From: Nilaparvata lugens
Taxonomy: Eukaryota; Arthropoda; Insecta; Hemiptera; Delphacidae
Direction of reading: 5' to 3'
Assembly (NCBI RefSeq): GCF_014356525.2
Contig: NC_052508.1
Location: 39,032,613 to 39,096,612 of the forward strand
Length of the DNA: 64,000 bases
Shown here: piece after piece, positions 23,959-35,299 of the stretch
How positions within the stretch are numbered: position 1 is the stretch's first letter
How the letters are laid out: each line of letters begins with the position of its first letter
Notes under the pieces: generated by a model
The model's database searches: none
What the model was told of the DNA's origin: nothing
What the model saw: only the letters and a program-made list of their open reading frames with translations
Made by a program: the position numbers and the translations under genes

Positions 23959-24539
23959 ATTGTGATGAAATTGTGATATTATGTACATGTATAACAATGG
24001 TTGTATTTTTATGACGTGGCCTATACTTGTTTTATACTTGTCGTTGGCAATAAATGGATTTGATTTGATTTGATATGAAATGCAATTATTGAAACTGTGT
24101 CTGACGATGTTGCTACTGATGCCCAGACTGTTAAAAGTTCTGTGCAAAATAGTAAGCCAGTTAGTAAGCCAGTTAGCCAGTTAAAAAGAAGATTTAAAAA
24201 TCGTACACCACAGTCAGCATCAGCCGTATTGATGACAAAATTATTCGACAGTCAAAACTCACTTGTACCTCAGAAAGAGCCTGACGAACTAGATCGTTTT
24301 TTTTTTTAAATATTTCTGACACAGTGAAAAAATTTTCTAAATAACAACAAGCACTGGTAAAGAACAAGGTTTTTTCTCTCGTTTCTGAAATGGAATTACA
24401 ACTGCATTCACCAGCTACCTATGATTATTCCCACACCCCATCGCCAGTAGATGCATCTACCGGTACTACCACACCAAGCACTACACATGGAGAATTGAGC
24501 GCTACACAGTCTCCGGAGAATTGGAATATTTATCAGTAA

Positions 24540-25344
24540 ATTACTTTCCTAACTGTATACATATATCTCAATAAACAAATCATGAAATTATTTCACTTAT
24601 ATGGGCTACTTATTAAAAGTTATTAAAAACACAATGTGAAAAACTTAAATGTAAAAACTTTAGGTCTACATAAATTAGTCTATACTTTTGTTGATTATTT
24701 ATTTACTCATTTTTAATTTGAACCTGAAGATGGCAATTGCCGAAACCGGTAGTTATTTTAAAATATTTTAAAAGTTTCAATAAAGGGTGCTTTGAGTTTT
24801 TTACATTGTCTATGAACTATCTAGCAGACCCAGTGGACAATGTTCCAGCAAAAAATCTTGAAAGGATGTCAGAGGTGGTAGGCACGATATCTCGCTTGAT
24901 GAAAGTGGCTTAATTTCGCCAATAAAATCCTCTAGTCGGGAAAATAGTGTGTCAAACACCCCGGTGGTATGTGATATGGGTGTTAATAATTGTAAAATTA
25001 TGGGTGTGAATGGGTGTAATTCATGTATGAATTAGAGAGAGACAGCTGTAAATAACAAATAGTGAGTAGGTTTTTGATTTTGTATTCAAATTTTTTAAAT
25101 AAGTATAATATTTCTTTATAAGTTTTTAATTTATTGTGATACATTCTGTGATTCATTTAGAGTATAAAATCAACCTTCAAAATTCAAAATTTTAAATCAT
25201 CATTCCTGGACCGAAAATCAAGTGACGAAGCAGTGTGAGATTACATAACCTTATCTTTTGGACAACATTAACATTTTATCAAAATTTTTGGAGAGAAATA
25301 GTACAGGCTCAGCCTAGTTTTTCCTCCAATGTCATGATTGTATT
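24540..25344. other. Repeat remnants and a coding relic
   Basis: 24720-24810 has GATGGCAATTGCCGAAACC followed by TTTCAATAAAGGGTGCT, which looks like the 3' end of a retroposon. From about 24824 to 25036 a frame with one shift reads like protein (ERMSEVVGTISRL, then SPIKSSSRENSV, ending at a TAG); it is not recognised and may be an ORF1 relic or the 5' part of LINE B. Nothing else was seen. Confidence 0.4.
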
Positions 25345-26409
25345 ATGATTATAGTATTTTATACAATAAATGGAATAAATGGAAATGGAAATGGAAATAA
25401 TACACCTACAGATAGGACGGTCAGTGTTGATGAGGATCGGAGCCTGCGAGAGTTGGAGCTCTTGCAACAGAGAGATGATCTGATAGCTTTCTCAAGTAAT
25501 ATGACAAATGAGATTGAACAAATAAAAACTAAAAGCCAGTCAGAAAGTTGTGAATTAAACGAGTTAATTTTATTACTCAAGGCTGAGAAAAAATCATTGT
25601 CTGATAGAGTCCTCTCAATGTCCACTTCAATTGAAACTTTGGAGGCGGACAATCTTGCTCTGAGGAACGAGAAAGCACTGGATAAAATTGAGATAAATAA
25701 GTGGAGGACACTATACGATGAGTTATTTGTAAAATCAAAAGAGTGCCTTGAGGAGAAACTTTCAGGGATCGACAAGCCGCCCATTTTCTCCCAATCAGAG
25801 CTCGACGGTGCTCATTCTGAGGGTGGATGTGAATTGAAACCTCAGTCCAGCGGCTCTATACATAATATGCACAAAAATTCTGATAGAACGAGCTCAATCG
25901 ATTCATCTTCTAATATTAAAGTCCATCACTACGCAGATAGTCAAGGAAAGAATGTGGGAAGTGAATTTACAAGGAAAAGCAATCACAGTTTCACTTCATT
26001 TGTCAAACCTGGCGCTAAATTTCATGACGTACTACCAGAGAATTTAGCAGATTACGGTGAAAGAGACTTTCTAGTGATTCAAGCTGACTCAAACGATGTG
26101 TCCAAGAATGAGGCGGGAGACGTGCTGGTGGCGCTACGGAAGAATTTGGCGTATCTCTACAGAACTAATGTTATTGTTTTCTCCATTCCTCATCGATATG
26201 ACTTGGCGGTCTGGTCATGTGTTAATAAGGCGATAGCACAGACTAACAAGAAGATGCAACAAATTTGTAATCTGTTCTCAAACTGTAGTTTTATTGATAT
26301 TAGTAATATAGGAAAAATATGCCATACATCTCACGGTATGCATCTAAATAAGCAGGGGAAGAAATATGTTAGTGACAGCATTATGAAATACATTGACATT
26401 CAACTATAG
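25345..26409 (+). CDS. LINE B ORF1: coiled coil and SGNH-esterase-like
   Basis: 354 codons from ATG at 25345 to TAG at 26407, immediately followed by a second TAG. The first ~25 codons include a Gly/Asn repeat from GGAAAT runs, so the true start is uncertain. Residues about 35-130 are coiled coil. The esterase-like C-terminal half has YADSQG (nucleophile Ser), IQADSNDV in place of the usual GTND block, and SHGMHLNKQGKKY with the His. Gly is missing both before DS and in the GxND block, so catalysis is doubtful. Conserved IPHRYDLxxWSCVNKAI is shared with A and C. ORF2 lies in the same frame beyond the two stops. Confidence 0.8.
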   Translation: MIIVFYTINGINGNGNGNNTPTDRTVSVDEDRSLRELELLQQRDDLIAFSSNMTNEIEQIKTKSQSESCELNELILLLKAEKKSLSDRVLSMSTSIETLEADNLALRNEKALDKIEINKWRTLYDELFVKSKECLEEKLSGIDKPPIFSQSELDGAHSEGGCELKPQSSGSIHNMHKNSDRTSSIDSSSNIKVHHYADSQGKNVGSEFTRKSNHSFTSFVKPGAKFHDVLPENLADYGERDFLVIQADSNDVSKNEAGDVLVALRKNLAYLYRTNVIVFSIPHRYDLAVWSCVNKAIAQTNKKMQQICNLFSNCSFIDISNIGKICHTSHGMHLNKQGKKYVSDSIMKYIDIQL

Positions 26410-26412
26410 TAG

Positions 26413-29274
26413 AGTCTCACAACGGAGCTAAGCTTTGAGGCAACTAATAGATCAGGGTTGAAGATTGGTTTCATTAACGTTCAGGGTTTCATTAACAAAG
26501 ATTTAATTATAAATGAATTTGCACTGGATAACAATATTGATATTATCTGTATTAGCGAGCACTGGTGTAGAAGGGATGAATTATCTTTTGTTAAACTGAA
26601 TGATTATTGCTTGTTGAACGGGTTTTGTAGGATACAACTCATGAGAGGTGGTGTAGCTATATACAGTAAAAGTTCGAATGACTCGTTTGAGTCTTTAAAT
26701 TGTGACTTTCTCTGCAAAGAGTTAGATTTCGAAGTAACAGGTGTGGTAAATCGCATCACCAGACTGGTGATAGTCTCTCTATACAGGTCTCCAAATGGAA
26801 AGCCAAAAATATTTTTAGAAATCATGGAGAAGCTTTTAGACTTTTTACATAGACCTGAATTTAAAAATTTTCTAATATTTATAGGGGGTGACGTAAATTC
26901 TGAATTTGATGTTAAGAAAAACCAACGGAGCACAACTGAACTAATAAATTTGCTAAGACAGCACAATATGATTTATTCGAATAGCGAGAATACTAGAGGG
27001 AATGCCTGTCTGGACAACATTTTCACTAATGTTTGGAATGCTGCTACTACCAATAAAGTAGTATCATTTAGTCACTCATACCATAAGTTCTTGACAATTG
27101 AATGTCATAATGATGCAACTGTTGTAGGCGGTAGTCATTTTAAGATAGTAGTTACTAGACCTATTAATAAGGACAACATATTTAGATTTAAGAATCTACT
27201 GTATAATTGTGACTGGTCTAATTTATTATATAGAAATGAGCTGTCTGCTAATGATGCATTTCGAGATTTTTTCATCAGTTCACTAAAGCATTTAATGAGT
27301 GTATTCCACAACGTGAATGTAAGGTTTTAAATAATGGTCGCATGAGGGCCAAGCACAATACAAATGATAACTGGTACACCCCGTATCTGTCGGCTCTTAA
27401 GGAACACTTATTGTTGCTGTTGACTATATATCACAAATATCAAACTATAGATACTAGACTAGCGTATATCAAAATGTAGAAATGAGTATAAAATTGCTAT
27501 AAGAGAGGCTAAAAGGTTACATAATAAGAACTCCATTGAAAATTCAAAAAATAAATGTAAGGCTGTCTGGAAGACAATAAATAATGTAGCCTAGGAATCA
27601 AGACGGACAATAACTATGCAACCGGAGACACTCAACAACTTTTTCATTCAGTCAGTTAGAGAAATCAGAGCCTCTGTGAATGGACCCAGCACTTTTAGAA
27701 TTGATATGCAAGCAATCAACGGGCCAAGTTTGCCACAATGTTTCAATTTCTGTCAGGTGTTGCCTGAGTTGGTTATAAGTATAGTAAGAGGTTTCAAGTC
27801 TTCGAGTAGCAGAGACGTCTATGGAGTATCTGTTAATTTATTAAAGGAGATAATTGATAGTATAGTGGAGCCTCTGACTCACTGTTTAAACAAGTGTCTT
27901 AAGGAAGGAGTGTTCCTTGAAGAGCTGAAGAAGGCGAGGGTTGTGCCCATTTATAAAAAAGGTGACAAAAACTGCCCAAGTAGCTATAGACCCATTTCTA
28001 TTGTTCCGGTCTTGGCCAAAATATTGGAAACAATTATGTACAAACAGTTATCTGAGCATTTCGAGGAGTTCCAAATAATGAATGAGTGTCAATTTGGCTT
28101 TAGGAGGGGAAGGTCCACAGTGGATGCTCTTCAAAAAGTGGCGAGAAGGGTACTGCAGTCATTCGAGCAGGGAAGCTTCACTCAAGCCACCTTCTGTGAC
28201 TTGAGTCGAGCTTTCGAGTGTGTAGATTCGGGGATTCTGCTTGACAAGTTGAGGTACTATGGAGCTGGGCACATTGCCCTTAAGCTTTTGAGGTCGTACC
28301 TAACGAACCGTAGGCAATTGGTGACTGTAGGCAGTGATAATAATAAGTCTTCATTGTTAAATATAGATTCAGGCGTGCCACAAGGCTCAATACTTGGCCC
28401 TTTTCTTTTTCTTGTCATGATAAATGATCTGCCTGCCTACATAGGGTCTGATACGGTGCTCTACGCAGATGACACTACATTCTTGCACACCAATAATGAT
28501 TTGAGAGGCCTTATCCAAGAGACGGAGAGTACGATGGAACGAGCATCTCTCTGGTTCAGGGCGAATGGCTTTGTATTGAATTCAGATAAGACAGAAAGAA
28601 TCAATTTCAATTTGAAATACGGAGCTACTCTCAACGCATCTAGTATAAAATTTCTTGGTGTACATTTAGATCCAAAACTCACTTGGGAGCCTCATGTCAA
28701 ATATGTAAGCACTAAGCTGTGTAGAGTGATCTATCTGCTGAGAAGCCTCGCTAATACGGTACCAAAATTATATTTACGGACAGCATACTTTTCTTTCTTT
28801 CACAGTCTCATGTCTTATGGTATTCTTCTATGGGGAAATTCAGCGCACATTAACGATATTCTCCTGCTACAAAAAAAAAGCCGTGCGAATAATCACGGAA
28901 TCACCTTATTTAAAACACTGTAGGCCTTTATTCATAAATAATAAAATTCTGACAGTAATAAATCAGTACATATATTCTGTTTTGTTATACACTAAGGAGA
29001 ATCTGCACCGTTATCAATTAAGAAATACTGTTCACTCTGTTAATACCAGAAACAATAGACAGATCTATATCCAATACCAAAGATTGTCTAAATCTTTAAA
29101 ACAGTTTTGAAGCAGTTGGGCAAAAGGTGTATGGGCAAAAGGTGTAATAAGTTACCGCCACACCTCCAACAAACACCCCTAAAACTGTTCAAATTAAAGG
29201 TGCACGATTGGCTGGCAAAAAATCCTTTTTATAAATTAAGTGAATTTTACGAGAGCATAATCAGCATACCTTAA
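26413..29274 (+). pseudogene. LINE B ORF2: endonuclease and reverse transcriptase, broken
   Basis: The endonuclease part is open to TAA near 27328. It shows ISEHW and GGDVNSE, but the SDH box reads SYH, losing the Asp. 27331-27615 is coding in shifted frames with stops. The RT part, 27616-28880, is open with SSYRPISIVPVL, Asp in FCDLSRAFE, GVPQGSILGP and an intact YADD at 28462-28473. An A-run near 28870-28878 shifts the frame; the C-terminal region continues to TAA at 29272. No ATG exists near the conserved ORF2 start, as in LINE C. Confidence 0.9.
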
Positions 29275-29499
29275 TTCTTATTGTTAGCACGTTTGAACTA
29301 GCTGCTTAATTTTGTAATATTGTCTTTGTTATTTGTGATATTTGGAAATTTAATCGAAATAGCAATGTAATAGTAACAATGTGTCTCTTAATGTGTGACT
29401 GTCTATTTCATGTTCTATTTGTGTGACTTTGTCTTGTGCTTTTTTGGCTGGCTGACAATAAAATTGAATTTATTTATTTATTTATTTAATCCTTCTACA

Positions 29500-30107
29500 A
29501 AGTTATCAGGTGGTTCAATTCAAGACTTTTTAATGGGAAAATGGAATGAAAACATTGGGTGGACCTTAAACAGACCTTACATAATTTTTTGTGAATCATG
29601 AAAACAGGGAGAAATAGAACACTCATCTTATTCAACAACTAGAAGATGTCTAGTAGTTGAAGTGAACTGAGTTTAAAAATAGAGTATGTTGTGTCTTGAT
29701 GCAACATGTGCGTGTACAGATCACAGCTAATCTGATTTTAATACAGCTTTAAGTTAAAATAGCGTATTATCAAAGACCTTGATGATGCATAGACTCACAT
29801 GCACCACTAGTGTCGTGCTTGGAATTGAAATCGGCCATTGAGGGGACAACCTGGAAGATTATTACATACCAAGACCTTTGTAATCTATAATATTACGAAT
29901 ACAGAATGTTTACGAACTGCCTACCAATACTCTAGGGAATTCTTCCTGGGTAAGAAATATATCTAAATATCATATTCAAATTGTCCGGAAGTCTTCAGTT
30001 ACTCACAAAGCAGCTATTTTGCTTTTTTCATCTACTTTTTTTCTAAATAATGTTTAGACATACGAAATTGAAACTTTGCACAATCATTTATAACAACTAG
30101 GCAATGT
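29500..30107. other. Non-coding, contains MITE family R2 in reverse
   Basis: 29785-29900 matches 46870-46985 in inverse orientation (ACTCACATGCA, GAAATCGGCCATTGAGGGG, TTACATACCAAG). 29905-29980 matches 15080-15150. No gene was seen. Confidence 0.6.
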
Positions 30108-30500
30108 GGGCAATGCCCACTAGACCGGTCCGTACCCGTACCGTATAGGAACGTGCCATGACCGGTCACCGTACAATTTCTGGGAGAGAATATTTTGCTG
30201 GTTACGTTCCGCTTCGTTCCGTTTACGTACTGGTCTGCAGCCGGTGTATAGCCGCGTATGTACCTCGTTGTAGACCCGGTTGTAACTAGTATAGCGTATG
30301 CGCGTATGTGCTATGTGTAGCAAAAGTGGAAGGGGTATGCACGGTCATCATACGCGTTGTATACCCGTTATAAACGAGGATGTATCCCGTTTACAACGTG
30401 TATGAAACGTTGTCGATACGTAATGGGCATTGGCATGCATGTAACGTGCCGGTCACGTTCCTATACCGGTCCTAGTATGAAACTGTGCAGTGGGCAGACA
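30108..30500. mobile_element. MITE family R3, copy 2
   Basis: GC-richer block with imperfect terminal inverted repeats: GCCCACTAGACCGGTCCG at the left and CCGGTCCTAG...GTGGGC at the right. Many internal TATACCCGTT/AACGxGTAT half-palindromes make it strongly foldable. The 67-codon minus-strand frame at 30120-30323 is judged chance. Confidence 0.65.
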
Positions 30501-30512
30501 CCTTAATCCTAT

Positions 30513-30945
30513 CATATTAAGCGAGCAATTTCTGTATATCTGTTTATCTTTTTATATCTGGTTACTTTTATATCTGGTTATTTATGTTCAACGGATCTCG
30601 AAAACGGCTCTAACGATTTTCACGAAATTTGGAACATAGTAGGTTTATGATGTAAAAATTCGATTGTACTAGGTCTCATCCTTGGGAAAACTCGCTGAAC
30701 GACATTAAAGGATAATTCATCCTTGGCTGAAACAGCTGAGACTTTCATCATCTGTGGATAGTAAAAAGTGAGCGAGTGATTCTGTAGAAAATCAAAATAT
30801 CGCATCCCCGAAATTCATAAGCTGACGTATAGCCAGCTGTAAAATATAAACACGATAATTTTAGAGAATTGTGTTCTGTTTATCAATAAATAAAAATAAC
30901 GAGTGAAGCTCGGTTCCCCGATATTACACATTAATGGGGACAATA
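30513..30945 (+). repeat. Dispersed repeat family R1, copy 2
   Basis: Same order of landmarks as 8652-9075: AGCGAGCAATTTCTGTATAT, ACGGCTCTAACGATTTTCAC, GTAGGTTTATGATGT, ATTGTGTTCTGT and terminal GAAGCTCGGTTCCCCGATAT. Confidence 0.75.
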
Positions 30946-31019
30946 AATTAATACTATATACACAGTACCTAATACCGTACCTAGGATACAGTTTGCTACG
31001 ACTTGTAAAATCTTCTTCT

Positions 31020-31480
31020 CTCTCTATACTTATAAAAGGCTAAGCCCCGACAGACTGAAATCACACCACAGCCAAAACTACTGAGCCTAAAAACTTGAAA
31101 TTTTGCACGATTGTTTATGGTAGCCTGAAAACATCCACTAAGAAAGGATTTTCAGAAATTTGCCCCCCTGAGGGAGCTGGGACCCCCCAAAATTTTGTAC
31201 TTTTTAACCGCTCATTGCACAGCAAAGTCATGAGGAACTTTTTTGTTCAGCTACGAAAAAAAATTAGATCTATGTAGAAAAATTTCGATCAGGAGCACAG
31301 GGGGGTCCAGGAGAGGGCATTTTCAAAAATTTTTATGTAAAATCACACTACAGCTCAAACTAATTGTCCTACAGACTCGAAACTTTGCACAAATATTCTT
31401 CAAACATGCTAGACGCGCACTAAGAACGGATTTTGAGATATTTTGCCTCTAAGGGTTTCAAAGGATGAAAAAGGATCCAT
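31020..31480 (+). repeat. Dispersed repeat family R4, copy 1
   Basis: Matches 33556-34012 throughout: GGCTAAGCCCCGACAGACTG, GAGGGAGCTGGGACCCCCCA, ATTGCACAGCAAAGTCATGA, GCACTAAGAACGGATTTTGA. It starts TCTCTATACTTATAAAAGGC, which resembles Helitron-type 5' ends. No coding capacity. Confidence 0.75.
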
Positions 31481-31586
31481 TAAGTAAGGTTATGAACATA
31501 GTAAGGTGAGTGCCATATGGAAATGAAATAATTTATTTATTGACATGTGATATTCTAACATATGTTGTAATCATTGGAAATAACAA

Positions 31587-32252
31587 AATAATATGATAGG
31601 AATTAAAAAAAGAACATCTGTTCTATTATTGCTTTCCACCTGATTCCACTCAACCTCAATAATATTGTTCTGATAATTGATAAATATGTTTAATAATATT
31701 ATTATTATTATTGATATAATAGAAGTATTGTTTTAATAATTAATTATTATCATTAATATAATAATAGTATTGTTTTGGTAATCAATAAATATTTTTATTC
31801 TCACAAACTCTGTATAATTTATAATGGTGAATGTGAAACAGCTGCATCAAAGAAATTATCTCAAAAACATATGTTTAGGAAAACCTTAGTTTGTTTTGAA
31901 CTTCGTTTTCCTGATAAATAAAAAAATAATATGATAGGAATTAAAAAAGAACATCTGTTCTATTATTGCTTTCCACCTGATTCCACTCAACCTCAATAAT
32001 ATTGTTCTGATAATTGATAAATATGTTTAATAATATTATTATTATTATTGATATAATAGAAGTATTGTTTTAATAATTAATTATTATCATTAATATAATA
32101 ATAGTATTGTTTGGGTAATCAATAAATATTTTTATTCTCACAAACTCTGTATAATTTATAATGGTGAATGTGAAACAGCTGCATCAAAGAAATTATCTCA
32201 AAAACATATGTTTAGGAAAACCTTAGTTTGTTTTGAACTTCGTTTTCCTGAT
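31587..32252. repeat. Recent tandem duplication, 338-bp period
   Basis: 31587-31915 and 31925-32252 are nearly identical. Only two differences were noticed: one A in a homopolymer, and TTTTGG against TTTGGG. Each copy includes ATAATATTATTATTATTATT and GTTCTGATAATTGATAAATA. Such identity suggests a very young duplication or an assembly artefact. Confidence 0.9.
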
Positions 32253-32259
32253 GCAATGT

Positions 32260-33410
32260 ATAAGCCTACACGTGGCATGTATTATTAATTTTTCAGCTAG
32301 AACAGTTTTTTGAGACTGCTAAATAAACGTCTACAGTTTTATCAATGCTGTATCGGCAATATGAAAACGCATGCAGTTAATATGTCTTTAAATAAAGGTG
32401 TTGATATCTACATGATAATTATTCTCTACCATTCTTACTTAATTAAAATTTCAAAATTATTCAAGCCTTGATAGAAAGATTGACTCACTGTACAGTCAGT
32501 CGAAAATTTTAATATTGAAATGAGGGGTATATTGGCAAGCTGAACAAAAAAGTAAGGTCCTATGCACCTTTTTGATAGTATTTCTTCAAATGAAAAATGA
32601 GTTTTGTGGGTTGTCAAAACTCCCTCTGAAAAAGACGAACTATTCATTTTATCCTATCTTTTAGTAAAATAACAATGATTTCTGCATTGAATAACATCTA
32701 TCTTGCCAACAAGAATCGAACTCTTTGTGAATTTAGATATGACCTACACTTTAGATTTATATAATTCTATTGATAAATTCATGGAAATTGAAGTGCTTTT
32801 CTTAGTTAGTTGATGAAATTGATTATCAATAGAGAAAATGATTATAATTTTATCAATACAGAATTAGTTGAATGAATTGTCGATGTACTGAGTTCTTGGT
32901 CAACAATAATTCAATATTGGTATTTATCCAATCATTTTTTTTTAGAAGTTATTTCATTTGAATTAGAAAATATTTAAAGGCTCCTATCAATTTATCAATC
33001 TTAACAATGAATTCTTCAAAACATGAATTTAATCAAATAAAAAATTGCCCATACTCCTGTATTCATGTTCGCATGTTTTCCACTTATGATGGATAGCCAA
33101 AATATTGTGGAGCGAGCTGCACGGCGAATTGTAATCGAGGGCTCTGATTGGCTGAAAAGTTCAGCGTTCGGAGTGAGGTGAGGCGAGCAGTTGGAACAGA
33201 GGCAAGCGGCACGGCGAATGGTTCGGAGTACGGTTCAGCGAATGATTACAGCTGATTTTTAACATTATGAAACATATGCTCATGTTCGTTGAAAGGCAAG
33301 ATGTTCGGAGGAATGCACGGTTTGCTGCGCGGTTCGAGGTTCGGTTCGGCATGTGTGGACGCACCTTTAGTTGTTACAGGACATTTATACAGATCACAGG
33401 CCAAAGCAAC
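32260..33410. other. Intergenic DNA, no gene recognised
   Basis: AT-rich to about 33050. 33100-33370 is GC-richer with short near-repeats of CGGCGAATGGTTCGGAG and CGGTTCGGCATGTGTGGACG, probably a MITE remnant. No coding signal. Confidence 0.4.
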
Positions 33411-33419
33411 ATAATAATC

Positions 33420-33555
33420 TATCTTTTTCTTCCTTTTCTTCTTTTTCTTCTTCTGCTTCTTTTTCTTCTTCTTCTTCTTCTTCTTCTTCTTCTTCTTCTT
33501 CTTCTTCTTCTTCTTCTTCTTCTTCTTCTTCTTCTTCTTCTTCTTCTTCTTCTTC
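33420..33555. repeat. (CTT)n microsatellite
   Basis: Imperfect then perfect CTT/TTC repeats. All long frames across it (poly-Lys, poly-Glu, poly-Leu, poly-Ser) are artefacts of the trinucleotide. Confidence 0.97.
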
Positions 33556-34012
33556 CCCGACAAACCGAAGGCTAAGCCCCGACAAACTGAAATCACACTA
33601 CAGCCCAAACTACTAAGCCTAAAAACTTGAAATTTCGCACAATTGTTTATTGTAGCCTCAAAACATCCACTACAAAAGGATTTTCAGAAATCTGCCCCCC
33701 CCCCTGAGGGAGCTGGGTCCCCCAAAATTTTCACTTTTCAACCGTTCATTGCACAGCAAAGTCATGAGAAACTTTTTCGTTCAGGTACGAAAAAAATCAG
33801 ATCAGAAAATTCCAATCAGGAGCACAGGGGGTTTCAGGAGAGGGCACTTTTTGAAAATGTTGATGTAAAATCACACTACAGCTCAAACTAATTGGCCTAC
33901 AGACTTAAAACTCTGCACAAATATTCTTCAAACATGCTAGATGCGCACTAAGAACGGATTATGAGATATTTTGCCTCTAAGGATTTCAAAGGATAAAAAA
34001 AGATCCTATTAA
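33556..34012 (+). repeat. Dispersed repeat family R4, copy 2
   Basis: Second copy of the 31020-31480 repeat, same orientation, starting CCCCGACAAAC next to the CTT tract. It shares the GAGGGAGCTGGG and TGCGCACTAAGAACGGATTA landmarks. Confidence 0.75.
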
Positions 34013-34689
34013 GTAAGCTTATGGTAAGGTGAACTCCATATGGAACTGAGATAATTGACACATGGTATTCTAACATATGTAATCATTGGAAAGCTTAAAA
34101 CAATTTCATCAATTAGCTGATCGGATTGATTTTGTGTTGATTGAGAGCGCGAGCTTACCACGTGTTTGTTCCATCGTTGTATGCTTGGCCAGTTCGGTTT
34201 GCGCCTTCTATCAGCTGTATATGGAGTCTCATACACTCCGATTAGAACAGAGCACAAAGGTTTTCTCTGGTTAGGAGTTTGTTGATAATTCTTTTTTCAA
34301 ATTCAAATTTTTTTATTGCCATCAAAAATAAATTGAAAACTTTCTTAATAGACAACAAGATTACAGAAACAAAATATTAAACATATACCTTCATTTATTC
34401 GTAGCACTGCCAGAAAAAGACAAACTTGAGTACTAGCCATGAGTTTATTAAATATAACTTAATATATATATTTTTTGTTAATATTTTGTGAATAAAAATT
34501 ACGAGTTGATGAGAGATGCGAGTAATTCCTTATATTTGATCCGAATGGTTATTCATAATACAGTAGTCGGGGTACTGCAGTCAAAAAGTTTTTATTCTGT
34601 ACGGTAGCTAATAAATTTCATACGTATTGATTGTCCATAATGTATCCAGCGTCCATAATGGAAGTAATTGAACTACTCAAAATTAATGG
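34013..34689. other. Non-coding, nothing recognised
   Basis: Short frames only. No repeat or protein match was identified by eye. Confidence 0.4.
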
Positions 34690-35288
34690 CTTACTGGTCC
34701 CTCATAGATTTATATTATTCCTGGTGATTGAGCCTGTCTTTTTCAGCGTTGTCTATTAATTCTTCTTCTTGTAGTTCCTATCCGTTTCGGATGTTGGCAA
34801 CCAGCATGGCAAGCCTAATTTTGTCCACAGCCATGCGGAAGAGTTCAGCTGATGTTTTTCCCTTCCACTTTCTAAGGTTATGCAGCCAAGATATTCTTCT
34901 CCTTCCAGGACCTCTTCTTCCATCGATTTTTCCTTGGATGATTGTCTGTAGTAAAAAGTACCTGGAGTCGTTCCTCATGATGTGGCCCAGATATTGCAGT
35001 TTCCGGATCTTGATAGTGTTCATAATTTCCCTTTGTTTATTCATTCTTCTAAGTACCTCTTCATTAGTGACATGTTCAGTCCATGCTATCCTTAGCATTC
35101 TTCGATAAAGTCGCATTTCAAAGGCTTCTATTCTCTTGGATATGTTTTCATTGAGTGTCCAAGATTCTGCTCCATACAAGAAAAAAGAAAAGATGTAACA
35201 TCTCAGAAGTCTCACCTTTGTTTCAAGAGTAAGATCATGGCTTCTGAAGAGTTTACTCATTTTGTTAAAGGCGGCTGTCTATTAATAA
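34690..35288 (-). pseudogene. LINE ORF2 fragment, RTE-like C-terminal region
   Basis: A 160-codon open stretch (34778-35260) matches the region after the RT domain of RTE-like endonuclease-reverse transcriptases: FFLYGAESWTLNENI, RLYRRMLRI, VTNEEVLRR, IRKLQYLGHIMRN and RRGPGRRRISWLHNLR. Neither the endonuclease nor the catalytic RT boxes are present. Upstream it stops near 35288 at another repeat, so it is 5'-truncated or cut. A TAG interrupts the C-terminus after IRNG. Confidence 0.8.
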
Positions 35289-35299
35289 TAAAGCTTAAT

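Larger units (their letters stand above)
18969..24083 (+). mobile_element. LINE A: esterase-ORF1 non-LTR retrotransposon
   Basis: About 5.1 kb with two ORFs and a 3' tail of TTTGA repeats near 24057-24076 after AATAAATGG. Flanking copies AATTGTTGAAA (18958-18968) and AATTATTGAAA (24084-24094) look like a target duplication with one mismatch. Removing the element restores the MADF-BESS reading frame across the junction, which supports these borders. About 580 bp of 5' UTR precede ORF1. AP-endonuclease, RT, esterase-like ORF1 and a short-repeat tail place it in the CR1/L2/Jockey range. In-frame stops in both ORFs make it inactive. Confidence 0.85.
17038..24539 (+). pseudogene. MADF-BESS gene, spliced, interrupted by LINE A
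   Basis: Exon 1 is 17038-17176 and the intron 17177-18653 has GT...AG ends. Exon 2 starts at 18654, is broken at 18968 by a LINE and resumes in frame near 24084 to the stop at 24537-24539. The MADF (Myb/SANT-like DNA-binding) domain spans the splice: LIECVRKYEFLYNL in exon 1, then CKQRWQNLRDSYRR in exon 2. The C-terminal part after the LINE carries a BESS-like protein-interaction motif (DRFF...ISDTVKKFS...MELQL) and a Thr/Ser-rich tail. Damage: TAA at 17101-17103, a lengthened T run at 24297-24306 that shifts frame, and a TAA soon after. MADF proteins accompany PIF/Harbinger transposases as DNA-binding partners; here the transposase lies antisense in the intron. It could instead be a host gene. 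Confidence 0.8.
25345..29490 (+). mobile_element. LINE B: degenerate relative of LINEs A and C
   Basis: Two-ORF non-LTR element with an esterase-like ORF1, endonuclease, RT and a 3' tail AATAAAATTGAATTTATTTA ending in TTTA repeats around 29460-29490. The 5' end is not defined. ORF1 is open but ORF2 carries stops and frameshifts. It is closer to C than to A at the ORF2 start (SGLKIGFINVQG against SDLKVCALNIQS). Confidence 0.88.

Noticed and set aside
26407..26412. LINE B UAG UAG as programmed stop readthrough
   Set aside because: Two tandem stops and other decay in this copy make loss of the original junction more likely; reported only as a question.
33246..33616. Long Lys-, Glu-, Leu- and Ser-rich frames on both strands
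   Set aside because: They are translations of the (CTT)n microsatellite in different frames.
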